Notes: a model not told the origin generated them from the letters alone. Counted from the first letter of the stretch, positions 8,763 through 20,341 are shown. The stretch: DNA of 64,000 bases from Polynucleobacter asymbioticus QLW-P1DMWA-1 (GCF_000016345.1 NC_009379.1:2095491-2159490); one strand, 5' to 3'. Program-made: numbers and translations.

Positions 8763-10091
8763 TCAGCGCATTTTGTCTTGTTGATGATCCAAGATCATTT
8801 CTGGCTCTTGAGCCTCAATCCAGTCATCCCGATTTAATGCGCGAGTTAATTGCTTTTGGTCTAATTCACCTGTCCACTTAGCAACCACAATAGTAGCTAC
8901 TCCGTTACCGACCAAGTTAGTCAATGCACGCGCCTCTGACATAAAGCGATCAATGCCTAAGATGATTGCCAAGCCTGCTACTGGCACGTCTCCTACCGCT
9001 GAAAGAGTGGCTGCCAACACAATAAATCCACTACCAGTTACACCGGCGGCTCCCTTAGAGGTAAGCAATAACACTGCCAAGAGAGTAACTTCTTGTAGGA
9101 GGGTCATCGGCGTATTTGTAGCTTGCGCAATAAATACTGCAGCCATTGTTAAATAAATCGAAGTGCCGTCCAGATTAAATGAATAGCCAGTTGGAATCAC
9201 CAAGCCAACGCAGGCTTTCTTAGCACCTAAAAGCTCCATCTTTTCCATCATGCGTGGCAAAACTGACTCGGAAGAAGAGGTGCCCAGCACAATTAAAAGC
9301 TCTTCCTTAATGTAGCGCACGAATTTAAAAATATTAAACCCATTGAGTCGCGCGATGATCCCAAGAACAATAAATACGAAGAGCAAGCAAGTTAAATAAA
9401 ACGAGCCCATTAATTTACCCAATGAGAATAATGAGCCTATGCCATATTTTCCAATCGTAAATGCCATTGCACCAAAAGCGCCGATTGGCGCAAATTTCAT
9501 GATGATGGCAATCATGTCAAAAAGAACATGGGATGTTTTTTCAATTAAATCAAACACCATTGTTCCGCGACCACCGAACTTATGTAATGCGAAACCGAAC
9601 AATATTGCAATGAAGAGAACTTGTAAGATTTCACCTTTAGCAAATGCATCGACTGCACTGCTTGGAATAATGTTGAGTAGGAACTCAGTGGTAGTCCCCA
9701 TTTTTCCTGGGCCAGTGTAAGCGGCAATACCTTTGGTATCTAAGCTTGCTGGATCAATATTCATTCCCGCACCAGGCTGCAACACATTCACAACAACCAA
9801 TCCGACCATTAATGCAATTGTGCTGACAATCTCAAAGTACAAAAGCGCAAGGCCGCCTGTTTTTCCAACCTTTTTCATGTCTTCCATGCCGGCAATGCCA
9901 AGAACAACCGTACAAAAAATGATCGGGGCAATTAACATCTTGATGCCCTTAATAAAGGCATCCCCGAAAGGCTTCATATCTACGCCCAAGGAAGGGTAAA
10001 AATGGCCTAACAAAACCCCAATTACAACAGCCGTAAGTACTTGAAAATAAAGGACTTTATAAATTGGGGGCTTCTTCAAGGTGGCAGTCAT
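8763..10091 (-). CDS. dctA: C4-dicarboxylate:cation symporter DctA
   Basis: DAACS/GltP-family inner-membrane transporter taking up succinate, fumarate and malate with protons or sodium. The 442 residues have the eight-helix plus re-entrant-loop pattern with [13 protein letters not shown] (serine-rich HP1), [14 protein letters not shown] and the [15 protein letters not shown]2 block. The ATG at 10091 has a GGAAG ribosome site. It is convergent with the kinase gene, six bases between stops. No two-component DctBD partner is seen nearby. Confidence 0.96.
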   Translation of the reverse strand: MTATLKKPPIYKVLYFQVLTAVVIGVLLGHFYPSLGVDMKPFGDAFIKGIKMLIAPIIFCTVVLGIAGMEDMKKVGKTGGLALLYFEIVSTIALMVGLVVVNVLQPGAGMNIDPASLDTKGIAAYTGPGKMGTTTEFLLNIIPSSAVDAFAKGEILQVLFIAILFGFALHKFGGRGTMVFDLIEKTSHVLFDMIAIIMKFAPIGAFGAMAFTIGKYGIGSLFSLGKLMGSFYLTCLLFVFIVLGIIARLNGFNIFKFVRYIKEELLIVLGTSSSESVLPRMMEKMELLGAKKACVGLVIPTGYSFNLDGTSIYLTMAAVFIAQATNTPMTLLQEVTLLAVLLLTSKGAAGVTGSGFIVLAATLSAVGDVPVAGLAIILGIDRFMSEARALTNLVGNGVATIVVAKWTGELDQKQLTRALNRDDWIEAQEPEMILDHQQDKMR

Positions 10092-10165
10092 GTTGTCTTC
10101 CTTTATTTAATAGTTGTTCGACACTCTGTGGAATCAATAGCCTAGATATTAATCCAACTCAAGAA

Positions 10166-10930
10166 ATGAGCCTAATGCTCGATAATGGGCTCATGGAAGA
10201 AAAAGTACGCGTTTCCAAATTACTATCTGAACTGGGCCTCTGCTCACGTCGTGAAGCTGACTCCTATATTGAGCAAGGCTTGGTCACCGTGGACGGCGAG
10301 GTGGTGAATGAACTGGGCGTACGCGCCTACCGCCATCAAAAAATCGAATTGCAATCTGGAGCAAAGGCGCAACAAGCCTCACGCATCACTGTGATCCTCA
10401 ATAAGCCCGTTGGTTATATCTCTCATTTTGATGATGAGCAAGAATATCAGCCGGCCGCATCATTAATTACTCCTGATAATTACTTTGCTAGTCCGCTAGA
10501 TAAAGGTAGAAACCCACGCTTTAATACCAAAGGCTTGGCTCCTGCGGGGCGCTTAGACATCGACTCAACAGGCTTGCTGGTATTAACTCAAGATGGGCGC
10601 ATTGCTAAATTACTCATTGGCGAAAACAGTCCGATTGAAAAAGAATACTTAGTGCGCGTGGAAGGCAAGCTTTCGTTTGAGGATCTAGATAAATTAAGAC
10701 ATGGCCTCACACTTGACGACGTTGTTCTGAAGCCTGCACAAGTGAGCTGGCAAAATGAAGATCAGTTGCGCTTTGTTTTGCGAGAGGGTCGTAAGCGTCA
10801 AATTCGTCGCATGTGCGAAATGGTTGGCCTTAAGGTCATAGGATTAAAACGGGTGAGGATAGGTCGGATCTCTTTAGGCCCCCTTCCCCCAGGACAATGG
10901 CGTTTTGTAAGGCCTGAAGAGCAATTCTAA
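10166..10930 (+). CDS. rRNA pseudouridine synthase (RsuA/RluB/RluF family)
   Basis: Converts a uridine in rRNA to pseudouridine. An N-terminal S4 RNA-binding domain (VRVSKLLSELGLCSRREAD) is followed by the catalytic domain with GRLDIDSTGLLVLTQDG, whose Asp after GRL is the nucleophile, and GRKRQIRRMCE. About 254 residues from the chosen ATG. The frame stays open further upstream, overlapping dctA on the other strand, but that part has no family likeness. An ATG at 10193 is an alternative start. RluF-like versus RluB-like cannot be settled by eye. Confidence 0.9.
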   Translation: MSLMLDNGLMEEKVRVSKLLSELGLCSRREADSYIEQGLVTVDGEVVNELGVRAYRHQKIELQSGAKAQQASRITVILNKPVGYISHFDDEQEYQPAASLITPDNYFASPLDKGRNPRFNTKGLAPAGRLDIDSTGLLVLTQDGRIAKLLIGENSPIEKEYLVRVEGKLSFEDLDKLRHGLTLDDVVLKPAQVSWQNEDQLRFVLREGRKRQIRRMCEMVGLKVIGLKRVRIGRISLGPLPPGQWRFVRPEEQF

Positions 10931-10945
10931 GTAGGCTTACCCGCT

Positions 10946-10951
10946 TATAAT
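10946..10951 (+). promoter_or_regulatory. Candidate -10 box for prfC
   Basis: A perfect TATAAT lies 32 bases before the proposed prfC start, in the short gap after the pseudouridine synthase gene. The -35 region is weak. If used, transcription would begin near 10958, which limits which non-standard start codon prfC can use. Confidence 0.45.
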
Positions 10952-10982
10952 TGCATTCAAAATAGATATTCATAAGCGCAGA

Positions 10983-12617
10983 ATTACCATCGATACCAAT
11001 ACCTCCAGTACTCCAGCCGCAGAAGTTCTTAGACGTCGCAGCTTTGCCATCATCTCTCACCCAGATGCCGGTAAAACAACGCTCACTGAAAAGTTGCTGC
11101 TATACGCGGGCGCAATTCAAATCGCAGGCAGCGTTAAAGCGCGTAAAGCGAGCAGGCATGCAACTTCTGATTGGATGGAAATTGAAAAGCAACGCGGAAT
11201 CTCCGTAGCTAGCTCAGTAATGCAGATGGAATATCGTGACTGCATTATTAATCTTTTAGATACCCCAGGCCACCAAGATTTCTCTGAAGACACCTACCGA
11301 GTATTAACGGCTGTTGATTCTGCATTAATGGTGATTGATGCTGCTAACGGAGTGGAATCACAAACCCTACGCTTGCTCGAAGTATGTCGCGCGCGCAATA
11401 CACCTATCGTTACCTTCATCAATAAGATGGATCGCGAAGTAAAGCCGCCCATGGAATTAATGGATGAAATTGAAACAGCATTAGGAATTGAAGTGGTGCC
11501 ATTCACTTGGCCAGTTGGCATGGGCAAATCCTTTGCAGGCGTTATTGATATAGCCAACTCTCGGATGCGCATGTTTAAAGCAGGTGAAGACCGCGTGACC
11601 GAAGATTCACATGCTGTGGTTGACATCAATGATCCAGCCCTAAAAGAGCGCTTGGGAAGCGATTTAGAAAATGCACTGGCAGAAGTAGAGCTCATTAAAG
11701 AGGCAATGCCAGCATTCGATCGCGAAGCCTTTTTGGCTGGGCGTCAATCACCTGTTTTCTTTGGCTCAGCTATTAACAACTTTGGTGTACGTGAAATTTT
11801 GAATACACTGGTTGAACTTGCGCCTTCACCAGGATCTCGTAAGGCCTTGCAGCGCGAAGTAAGTCCCGCGGAAAATAAATTCTCTGCAGTGGTTTTTAAG
11901 ATTCAGGCCAATATGGATCCTGCACACCGCGACCGCGTAGCATTTTTAAGAATTTGTTCCGGACATTTTCAGCGCGGTATGAAACTCAAAATTAGTCGTA
12001 ACGGCAAAGAAGCGCGTACCAATAATGCGCTATCTTTCTTATCGCAAAGACGTGACATTTTGGATGAAGCCTTCCCGGGTGACATTATTGGCTTACCCAA
12101 TCATGGCCTGTTACGCCTTGGTGATACGCTCACCGAAGGTGAACAGCTTCAATTTACAGGGCTTCCTTTTTTCGCCCCAGAAATCTTCCGCATGGTGGAG
12201 TCAGCAGATCCATTGCGGACAAAACAACTCAGAACCGGCCTCATGCAGCTTGGGGAAGAGGGCGCTATTCAGGTATTTCGTCCTATGACCGGTGGAACAA
12301 TGCTGCTCGGTGCTTTTGGTCAACTGCAATTTGAGGTGGTCAGTCATCGCCTACAAACCGAATATGGTGCGGAGGTGCGTTTGCTCCCAGCACGATATAA
12401 CTTAGCTCGATGGGTTAGCTCTGAAGATCCCGTTGCTCTGAAAAAATTTATTCAAGAAAATATTCATCGCATGGCTGAAGACGTAGTAGGCGCTTCAGTT
12501 TTCTTGGCATCCCACAAATCAGAATTGGATGTTGCTCAGCAACGTTGGGAATCGATTCAATTTCACGCTTTAAGAGAGCATGCTGGCCTCATATACCAAT
12601 CTGACCTAGCAGGCTAA
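10983..12617 (+). CDS. prfC: Peptide chain release factor 3, non-canonical start codon
   Basis: Translational GTPase that removes RF1/RF2 from the ribosome. The G1 loop HPDAGKTT (about nt 11058-11081), DTPGHQDF and NKMD are present, with the C-terminal RF3 domain following; total about 544 residues, close to the usual 529. The only ATG/GTG/TTG codon near the N-terminus is a TTG at 11094, downstream of the G1 loop, and starting there would destroy the GTPase. The frame is open back to a stop at 10932 but contains only ATT, ATC and ATA near-starts. ATT at 10983 gives a plausible N-terminus (MTIDTNTSSTP) and is my choice. A sequencing error is the alternative. Confidence 0.85.
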   Translation: MTIDTNTSSTPAAEVLRRRSFAIISHPDAGKTTLTEKLLLYAGAIQIAGSVKARKASRHATSDWMEIEKQRGISVASSVMQMEYRDCIINLLDTPGHQDFSEDTYRVLTAVDSALMVIDAANGVESQTLRLLEVCRARNTPIVTFINKMDREVKPPMELMDEIETALGIEVVPFTWPVGMGKSFAGVIDIANSRMRMFKAGEDRVTEDSHAVVDINDPALKERLGSDLENALAEVELIKEAMPAFDREAFLAGRQSPVFFGSAINNFGVREILNTLVELAPSPGSRKALQREVSPAENKFSAVVFKIQANMDPAHRDRVAFLRICSGHFQRGMKLKISRNGKEARTNNALSFLSQRRDILDEAFPGDIIGLPNHGLLRLGDTLTEGEQLQFTGLPFFAPEIFRMVESADPLRTKQLRTGLMQLGEEGAIQVFRPMTGGTMLLGAFGQLQFEVVSHRLQTEYGAEVRLLPARYNLARWVSSEDPVALKKFIQENIHRMAEDVVGASVFLASHKSELDVAQQRWESIQFHALREHAGLIYQSDLAG

Positions 12618-12627
12618 TTACCGCCTA

Positions 12628-12861
12628 TTACCGTGGTACTTTGCAATCGAACACCACAACCAATTGGGTGTCTGCATTTCTGAAAGTCGCTGTTTTGCCG
12701 TATTGTGCGCAATAGTTCTGCGCCTTCTGAGTTAATTGCTCCATAGACTCGCCACTACTATTTAAGAAGGTAACTTGGTTAGCATCAGAGGCGTCGGTAT
12801 AGACTGCAGCGCATCCCCCTAAAAACACGCTCGTAAGAACTGTCAGTAATGGTGTTTTCAT
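12628..12861 (-). CDS. Small predicted lipoprotein
   Basis: A 77-residue protein with a signal peptide ending in the lipobox LGGC (Cys at residue 17), so a lipid-anchored envelope protein is predicted. The mature part has two further cysteines (NYCAQYG, VFDCK). No domain recognised. It is convergent with prfC and lies just downstream of a small membrane protein gene read in the same direction. Confidence 0.72.
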   Translation of the reverse strand: MKTPLLTVLTSVFLGGCAAVYTDASDANQVTFLNSSGESMEQLTQKAQNYCAQYGKTATFRNADTQLVVVFDCKVPR

Positions 12862-12895
12862 TTAATGGCCCTTTATTTTTGGTGAAGTAGTGCGA

Positions 12896-13129
12896 TCAAT
12901 TACTACGGCTCAATTTCTCTAGCAATGTATTTGTTACCCTGGTGGCGATAGGCCGATAAATTAAGATACAAATGATGGCTACTGGATAGGCAACAGACCA
13001 TACTTCAAACCACACAGAGAAGAAAGTATCCGCTCTGCCAACACGCACAAAGGTGGTTGCGAAAGTGATGCTTAAGGACATTAAAAACCCCATCACCAGA
13101 GAAAAAATAAAACCCGGAAGATTAATCAT
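12896..13129 (-). CDS. Two-helix membrane protein, DUF2798-like
   Basis: A 77-residue protein with two hydrophobic helices (about 5-27 and 40-62) separated by a short polar loop. The pattern of a small helix pair with FxxWxxxWxxAYPVA resembles DUF2798 family proteins, which have no known function. It is probably co-transcribed with the lipoprotein gene 34 bp downstream. Confidence 0.7.
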   Translation of the reverse strand: MINLPGFIFSLVMGFLMSLSITFATTFVRVGRADTFFSVWFEVWSVAYPVAIICILIYRPIATRVTNTLLEKLSRSN

Positions 13130-13256
13130 CCCTCAATCATAGCGCCTGGTCTTTTTAGCTGTTATTCTGAACTGTGATCGCTATTCTGCACCCTACTTAG
13201 GGGGATCTTTTGAGCACGGCTCTTTGGTTCATCATTCCACCACTCTAGGAAAACTA

Positions 13257-13436
13257 ATGGCTGTAGGCCAAAATCAAAAAAACCGCAAAAACGATCCCAT
13301 GCTCACAAAAACAGGCAAAACACGCCTAGGGCCCCTCAATACTGCACAGCTCACCAAACTCATGGAAACGAGCACTAAAGCAAAAGAAAAAGGCAAAATA
13401 CTACGAGCGCTTAACAAGCAACAAGTTCCGGCGTAA
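13257..13436 (+). CDS. Small basic conserved protein
   Basis: A 59-residue lysine-rich protein with a NDPMLTKTGKTRLGPLN core and a basic C-terminal helix. The frame is open 11 codons upstream, but the ATG at 13257 is preceded by AGGA at proper spacing and is preferred. A good terminator follows at once, so this is a single-gene unit. No domain is recognised; the charge suggests nucleic-acid or ribosome contact, which is only a guess. Confidence 0.7.
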   Translation: MAVGQNQKNRKNDPMLTKTGKTRLGPLNTAQLTKLMETSTKAKEKGKILRALNKQQVPA

Positions 13437-13442
13437 ATACCA

Positions 13443-13467
13443 AGCCCCGATATTTCGGGGCTTTTTT
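13443..13467 (+). terminator. Intrinsic terminator
   Basis: AGCCCCGA / TCGGGGCT stem with a TATT loop and a run of six T directly after the stop of the small basic protein gene. Confidence 0.93.
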
Positions 13468-13549
13468 ATGTCCGTCAGAATGTGTACTAATCGAGTACAG
13501 GTAAGATGTAAATACTTGAATGTAGCAAGAGCATGCTTTTAAGGAACAG

Positions 13550-13945
13550 ATGATTAGTTACCGCGACGATGCGAATATATCTGCAGATGAAGCCATTGCG
13601 CTTTACGTGCGCTCAACCCTTGGTGAGCGTCGTCCCATTCACAATAAACATACTTTTGAGGCAATGCTAAAACATGCTGACATTACCATCACCGCTTGGG
13701 ATGGTGAAAATCTCATTGGCATTGCACGAACGCTGACTGATTTTGCTTATGTGGCCTATTTAGCCGATTTAGCAGTAGATCAACAATATCAACGAAACGG
13801 CATTGGCAAGCATCTGATTGCTGAGACAAAGTTGCGCTTGGGGCCTGAATGCATGACAGTGTTGCTCGCCGCACCAAATGCAAACGAATATTACGAACAC
13901 ATTGGCTTTGAACACAATCCGAGAGCATGGACGCATAAAAAATAA
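13550..13945 (+). CDS. GNAT-family N-acetyltransferase
   Basis: A 131-residue acetyl-CoA-dependent acetyltransferase fold. The core YLADLAVDQQYQRNGIGKHLI contains the acetyl-CoA pyrophosphate loop (QRNGIG), followed by the beta-5 region LLAAPNANEYYEHIGF. The ATG has AAGGA six bases upstream. The substrate cannot be predicted. It is followed 21 bp later by a histidine phosphatase gene. Confidence 0.88.
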   Translation: MISYRDDANISADEAIALYVRSTLGERRPIHNKHTFEAMLKHADITITAWDGENLIGIARTLTDFAYVAYLADLAVDQQYQRNGIGKHLIAETKLRLGPECMTVLLAAPNANEYYEHIGFEHNPRAWTHKK

Positions 13946-13966
13946 TTGCCCCTATATCATTAGCAA

Positions 13967-14611
13967 ATGACTACAACCCGTTTTTGCTTAGTGCGCCATG
14001 GTGAGACCGATTGGAATGTTGAGCGTCGTCTCCAAGGTTTTACAGACATCCCTTTAAATGAAAAAGGAGTGCGGCAGGCAAACCAAATGGCAAGCGCTCT
14101 TCAAGCCATTGATCTTCAGTTTGATGTGCTCTATGCCAGCGATTTACAACGTGCAGCTCAAACCGCACAGGCTATTGAAAAGGTGTTCGGCGTCTCCGCA
14201 ATTGCCCATAAAGCATTGCGAGAGCGGAACCTAGGCGCCCTACAAGGACTCACAACGCAGGAAGCTCCAGACTTAGAGCCAGAACTTTGGAATACGCACC
14301 TGAGAAGATCACTTCATGAGGAATTACGTGGCGGTGAGAGTATCGCTCAATTCGCCAACAGGATCAAAGATGCCTTAGAGCAAATTTGCCTAAAACATGC
14401 GGGCAAAACTGTTTTATTAGTCAGTCATGGCGGAGCGCTGGATATGATGTATCGCATCGCCAGCAATCAAGCCTTAGATGCAGATAAAGCGATATCCGTC
14501 CCCAATGCTTCTTTGAGCTGGATCAGTCATGATGGGCAATCCTGGAAGGTAGATAATTGGGCTGATGTTAGCCATCTAGAAGGGCTCGCTCTAGATAATC
14601 TAGACCTTTAA
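13967..14611 (+). CDS. Histidine-phosphatase superfamily protein (phosphoglycerate mutase-like)
   Basis: A 214-residue member of the RHG branch of histidine phosphatases. LVRHGETDWN carries the phospho-accepting histidine; RERNLGALQG and VSHGGALD supply the remaining active-site arginine, glutamate and second histidine. The length fits cofactor-dependent phosphatases such as GpmB or CobC rather than true glycolytic GpmA. The substrate is open. Confidence 0.9.
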   Translation: MTTTRFCLVRHGETDWNVERRLQGFTDIPLNEKGVRQANQMASALQAIDLQFDVLYASDLQRAAQTAQAIEKVFGVSAIAHKALRERNLGALQGLTTQEAPDLEPELWNTHLRRSLHEELRGGESIAQFANRIKDALEQICLKHAGKTVLLVSHGGALDMMYRIASNQALDADKAISVPNASLSWISHDGQSWKVDNWADVSHLEGLALDNLDL

Positions 14612-14645
14612 TAATGGCCCAATCTCAATCACCCATGATTAGCGC

Positions 14646-15416
14646 ATGAAGCTTTTTCAGAAAACCCTTGTTTGCCTTTTTATTGTGCTGCTATCAACGT
14701 CGCTATATGCGGACGAAGATGTGCCTGATGGCCTGCCTGACCATTTGGTAGGAGATGTAGGAATCGCAACCTACACAACTAACCTTCATATTGGTACAGA
14801 AGGCGTGCAAACGCTTCCCCTTCCCTATGCCTTTGTTGACTACAAACGAGCCTTCGTTCGAATAGATGAAGTGGGTATAAAAACTTTGAAGATGGGTTAT
14901 GGTTATCTAGAAGTGATTGGGAAAATAAACTTAGATTCATATAAAGTGAAGTCCCCAATTAATGGAGCCACACTAAATCGTACCGACCCCATCCCATTAG
15001 GCATAGGCACCTTTCAAGAAACGCCAGTTGGTGGATTTTTTGTGAATGCGTATCATGACTTCGGAAAATCACATGGTGCACTTTATGAGTTGCTCTATTT
15101 TGCTGAAATCGAAACTTATAAAAAAGTAACGCTATATCCGCAACTCGGAGTTGAAAGACAGTCGAGTCAATATGCTAATTACTACTATGGAATTAGTGGC
15201 AGTGATTCATTGCAGACTGGCTACAGTGCCTACACGGCCCCTGCGACAAGTAATCTCATTGCCGGCCTAATGATTGAAATCCCAGTAGTTGATAACTGGT
15301 ATTTCAATATTTATGGAAAACGCAAATGGATGGGCGGCGGCATTAACAATAGCCCTGTCATGAATCGCTCATTTCAAGACAATCTCTTTGCCGCACTGGC
15401 ATATCGATTTAAGTAA
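14646..15416 (+). CDS. Outer-membrane protein, MipA/OmpV-like
   Basis: A 256-residue beta-barrel candidate with a signal peptide cut after about residue 22 (SLYA), alternating hydrophobic strands and a C-terminal aromatic-rich ALAYRFK that suits BAM recognition. The overall pattern (short strands, LGVERQSSQY...YYGIS) resembles the MipA/OmpV family. Its function in this organism is unknown. It converges with the Bug-family gene. Confidence 0.72.
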   Translation: MKLFQKTLVCLFIVLLSTSLYADEDVPDGLPDHLVGDVGIATYTTNLHIGTEGVQTLPLPYAFVDYKRAFVRIDEVGIKTLKMGYGYLEVIGKINLDSYKVKSPINGATLNRTDPIPLGIGTFQETPVGGFFVNAYHDFGKSHGALYELLYFAEIETYKKVTLYPQLGVERQSSQYANYYYGISGSDSLQTGYSAYTAPATSNLIAGLMIEIPVVDNWYFNIYGKRKWMGGGINNSPVMNRSFQDNLFAALAYRFK

Positions 15417-15448
15417 GCTGAATTAACAAGATGCCAAAAGTTATCTTG

Positions 15449-16411
15449 TTAGTCCTCTTTCATATTGGCTCTTTTAACTATAGGGCTTAAGCGTCCTTTT
15501 TCATCTGCTAAAAATTTAGAAAAAGATGCTCTGCTACCTGGCGCAGGCTCAATGCCTTGCGGAGTAAGCCGAGCTTGAACGCTGGGACTATTCAAGGCTG
15601 CATTGATGGCGTTGTTCATTTTATCCAGGATCGCATCCGGCGTACCCTTGGGAGCAAAGACTCCAGCCCAGTGACCAATAAGCACTTCAGGATAACCTTG
15701 CTCCTTAGTAGTGGGTACATTGGGTAAGGCAGCAATTCTCTTATTCCAAGTCGAAGCAATCGCCTTTAATTTGCCACCCTGGATTTGTGGAATCACTACG
15801 ACACTCGCCTCCGATGTAGCATCAACCTGATTGGAGATGACTGCTACCATTCCCTCTGAACCACTTTTATAGGGAATGATTTCATATTTTCCGCCAGCTT
15901 TTACCTTGAGCATTTCGGCAACGAAATGTGGAGTGCTGCCTGTTCCTGCAGTGGAAAAATTCAGACCATTCGGCTCATGTGCAAGCGCCAAAAGATCTTT
16001 GAGATTATTCATTTTGGAGTCTGCAGAAACCACAACAATCGATGGGCTAATAGTCAACAAGCTAACCGGAACTAAGTCGCCTTCCTTGTATGGCATGCTT
16101 GCCTTAATCATGGGATTGGTCACAATCCCTCCGGCGCTTACAAAGAATGTATAGCCGTCAGGTGGACTTTTCGCTACAAAGTCTGCGCCCAAGACAGAAC
16201 CAGCGCCAGGCTTGTTCTCAACAATGATGGGTTGTCCCAACTGCTTTGAAGCAGCCTCCGCTACTGTTCTCGCTACTAAATCATTTGCGCCGCCAGGACC
16301 AAACCCAACAATAAATTTAATGGGGTGAGTAGGCCAGACATTGTCTGCGATTGCGCAATTAAAATTAATGAAGGCGATTAATGCAAAGGCTATTTTTAAA
16401 AATCTACTCAT
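15449..16411 (-). CDS. Bug/TctC-family extracytoplasmic solute-binding protein
   Basis: Periplasmic receptor of the tripartite tricarboxylate transporter type, 320 residues with a signal peptide ending near residue 22. Family signatures are WPTHPIKFIVGFGPGGANDLVAR at the N-terminus, QLGQPIIVENKPGAGS and the conserved GTGS...H ligand region. Burkholderiales carry large sets of orphan Bug proteins, and no TctAB permease lies beside this one. The ligand is unknown. Confidence 0.93.
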   Translation of the reverse strand: MSRFLKIAFALIAFINFNCAIADNVWPTHPIKFIVGFGPGGANDLVARTVAEAASKQLGQPIIVENKPGAGSVLGADFVAKSPPDGYTFFVSAGGIVTNPMIKASMPYKEGDLVPVSLLTISPSIVVVSADSKMNNLKDLLALAHEPNGLNFSTAGTGSTPHFVAEMLKVKAGGKYEIIPYKSGSEGMVAVISNQVDATSEASVVVIPQIQGGKLKAIASTWNKRIAALPNVPTTKEQGYPEVLIGHWAGVFAPKGTPDAILDKMNNAINAALNSPSVQARLTPQGIEPAPGSRASFSKFLADEKGRLSPIVKRANMKED

Positions 16412-16468
16412 CCAACACCTCTTCTTTTGTGCATACAGTCAGTATATCCAGCCATTATTTCTGAGAAC

Positions 16469-16492
16469 AAAAAACCACCCGAAGGTGGTTTT
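16469..16492. terminator. CCACC-CGAA-GGTGG hairpin, tRNA-Phe-type terminator copy
   Basis: Six A, CCACC, CGAA loop, GGTGG and four T. This is the same terminator unit found in many copies further right next to tRNA-Phe fragments. Here no tRNA remnant follows, so it may act simply as a terminator between the Bug gene promoter side and the small lipoprotein gene. Confidence 0.8.
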
Positions 16493-16510
16493 GATTGAGT
16501 CTTAACTAGA

Positions 16511-16663
16511 CTAGTGGCCCTGGCAATCCACCGGCATATCTGGAATTGGTATTCCTTTGCTGTAATCGCAATTTAATCCAATTGGAGAGGTAGTGCTTGC
16601 AAGACATCCCGCTAAACCTAAAGCCAATACAAACACGGAAATAAGCGCAAATAGTTTTTTCAT
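16511..16663 (-). CDS. Tiny lipoprotein A (50 residues)
   Basis: Starts at an ATG with GCAGGAA upstream and encodes MKKLF, a hydrophobic signal segment, the lipobox LAGC and a mature part of about 30 residues with the pattern CLASTxSPxGxxC, GIP and a final DC. The frame is open further upstream, but those residues are unlike a signal peptide. It is a clear paralogue of the next gene. Function unknown; the cysteines may pair after export. Confidence 0.75.
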   Translation of the reverse strand: MKKLFALISVFVLALGLAGCLASTTSPIGLNCDYSKGIPIPDMPVDCQGH

Positions 16664-16737
16664 ATATTCCTGCACATTCATTATTGGTCTCTTATTCTGC
16701 CACGATTCTGATGAAGTATGGGCCAAAATCAAGAGCT

Positions 16738-16887
16738 TTAACCGCCACCAGTGCAATCTGGGTTTTCATTCTCAACAGGTATGCCTGACTTACATACAAC
16801 ACCATCCGGAGATTTGGTGCTGGCAAGACACCCCATCAAAGCCATCATGGCTAAAGCCATAGAAATTATTAATCCCAATCTTTTCAT
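16738..16887 (-). CDS. Tiny lipoprotein B (49 residues), paralogue of A
   Basis: An ATG at 16887 opens a 49-residue reading frame: MKRLG, a hydrophobic run, the lipobox LMGC and then LASTKSPDGVVCKSGIP ending PDCTGGG. The shared GCLASTxSPxG...C...GIP...DC pattern with the gene at 16511 shows a tandem duplication. An AAAGG lies about 11 bases before the ATG. The repeated conservation of a pattern this short supports real coding. Confidence 0.72.
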   Translation of the reverse strand: MKRLGLIISMALAMMALMGCLASTKSPDGVVCKSGIPVENENPDCTGGG

Positions 16888-16941
16888 TTCAAGAACCTTT
16901 CGAGCTTATCAATACTCATTTTAACGTGCAGCTAACCCTGA

Positions 16942-17985
16942 TTACTTTTCAGGCTTAAAACTACTATCTAAAAATTCTTGTACGCCAGCGAACATCAGCA
17001 TGCGATTTTTTTCCATAATGATAGTGTGTGTGCCCTCGCTAATTTGCAACATAATTTTATAAGGTGCATTTTCTAGCTTAGTGAAGTACTCATACATCAT
17101 GTAGCTAGGCAAATCAGCATCCCACTCAGCATGCACCAACATCACTGGTACACGAATATCTTTGGGCTGATAAAGAGGAATACCTGCGGTCCAGTAATCG
17201 CGCGCATCTTGAACAGTGCCATTGGGTGCGCGTAATTTTTTAGGTGACTGGGTTTTTCCCCATGGGTCTGTTTCAAAAGTAGCGTCAGCCCATTTTTCAA
17301 ACCACCCCTGAGGAATAAGACTGTCTTTTGCGTTTTCAGGCACGCCAGTTAACCAACGATTTTTTGCATCAGCCACGGAAGCAACCCTATAGGCCCCCAA
17401 TTGACCACCCTTGTCGGTGAGGGGTGCGCCGCCTTGTCTTAACCATTGGGGAGCATAGAGAACCAGCTTATTTACTTTTTCATTATTCTCAGTTGTGTAT
17501 TTACCCATAATGGTTGTGCCCCAAGACCAACCGAGCAAATTCATTTTATTAATGCTGCGCTTTTTCAAAATATAATTCACTGCACTAGAGACGTCCCTGA
17601 CTGCTACATCTGTTCGTACTAGCGGTGGGTTTTGGTCTGCTGGCTGATCCATCTCTGGTGGGCGCGTTGATTTTCCATAGCCACGTAAGTCTACAAGCCA
17701 AACATCGTAGCCCCTTGCAGCCATGTACTCCATCCAAGATGTGCCACCTAAAGATAAGTCAAATGCTGTTTCGGCGGGATAAGTAGAGCCGTGCACATAT
17801 AGCAAGGTTTTTTCAGCGGTAAATTTATTCATCCCGCCTAAATGTTTATTGCGAACATAGAGTGAGATTCCCGGGGTATCGCTTTGTACCATATATTCAC
17901 TCATCTCAATCTGACCAGCTGCATATGCTTGGCCAAAGGAAATACAAGCGATTAGGGCCATTAAAACCTTTGTTGTGCTTTTCAT
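16942..17985 (-). CDS. Exported alpha/beta hydrolase
   Basis: A 347-residue hydrolase with a signal peptide ending near AYA (residue 22), so probably periplasmic. The nucleophile elbow is GWSWG, preceded by the oxyanion region LLYVHGSTYPAETAF; the acid is likely in HAEWDADLP and the histidine in EGTHTII. The W-S-W elbow and GYGKSTRP loop are typical of esterase or lipase-like hydrolases. The substrate is unknown. Confidence 0.87.
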   Translation of the reverse strand: MKSTTKVLMALIACISFGQAYAAGQIEMSEYMVQSDTPGISLYVRNKHLGGMNKFTAEKTLLYVHGSTYPAETAFDLSLGGTSWMEYMAARGYDVWLVDLRGYGKSTRPPEMDQPADQNPPLVRTDVAVRDVSSAVNYILKKRSINKMNLLGWSWGTTIMGKYTTENNEKVNKLVLYAPQWLRQGGAPLTDKGGQLGAYRVASVADAKNRWLTGVPENAKDSLIPQGWFEKWADATFETDPWGKTQSPKKLRAPNGTVQDARDYWTAGIPLYQPKDIRVPVMLVHAEWDADLPSYMMYEYFTKLENAPYKIMLQISEGTHTIIMEKNRMLMFAGVQEFLDSSFKPEK

Positions 17986-18175
17986 GATGTCTCCTGTGTA
18001 CTTTTAATTATTTTTTTATATTGCCACATCTTACTATTGCCTATTAGAAAATTGGGGCTGAAGATATAGGCGTTACAAGCCCTAAACAATAACTCCTCAA
18101 GGTAGCACAGACAAACAAAGGGTTTATCAGTTAAGCTAATTCTGTCGGTCTACCAAAACAAATTGCTTTACCTAA

Positions 18176-20341
<2,166 letters not shown>

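Noticed and set aside
10836..11060. Minus-strand 74-codon frame across the prfC start
   Set aside because: It lies antisense to two real genes, has no family likeness and no ribosome site.
11094..12617. prfC starting at TTG 11094
   Set aside because: This start would remove the P-loop of an otherwise intact GTPase, whose coding clearly continues upstream.
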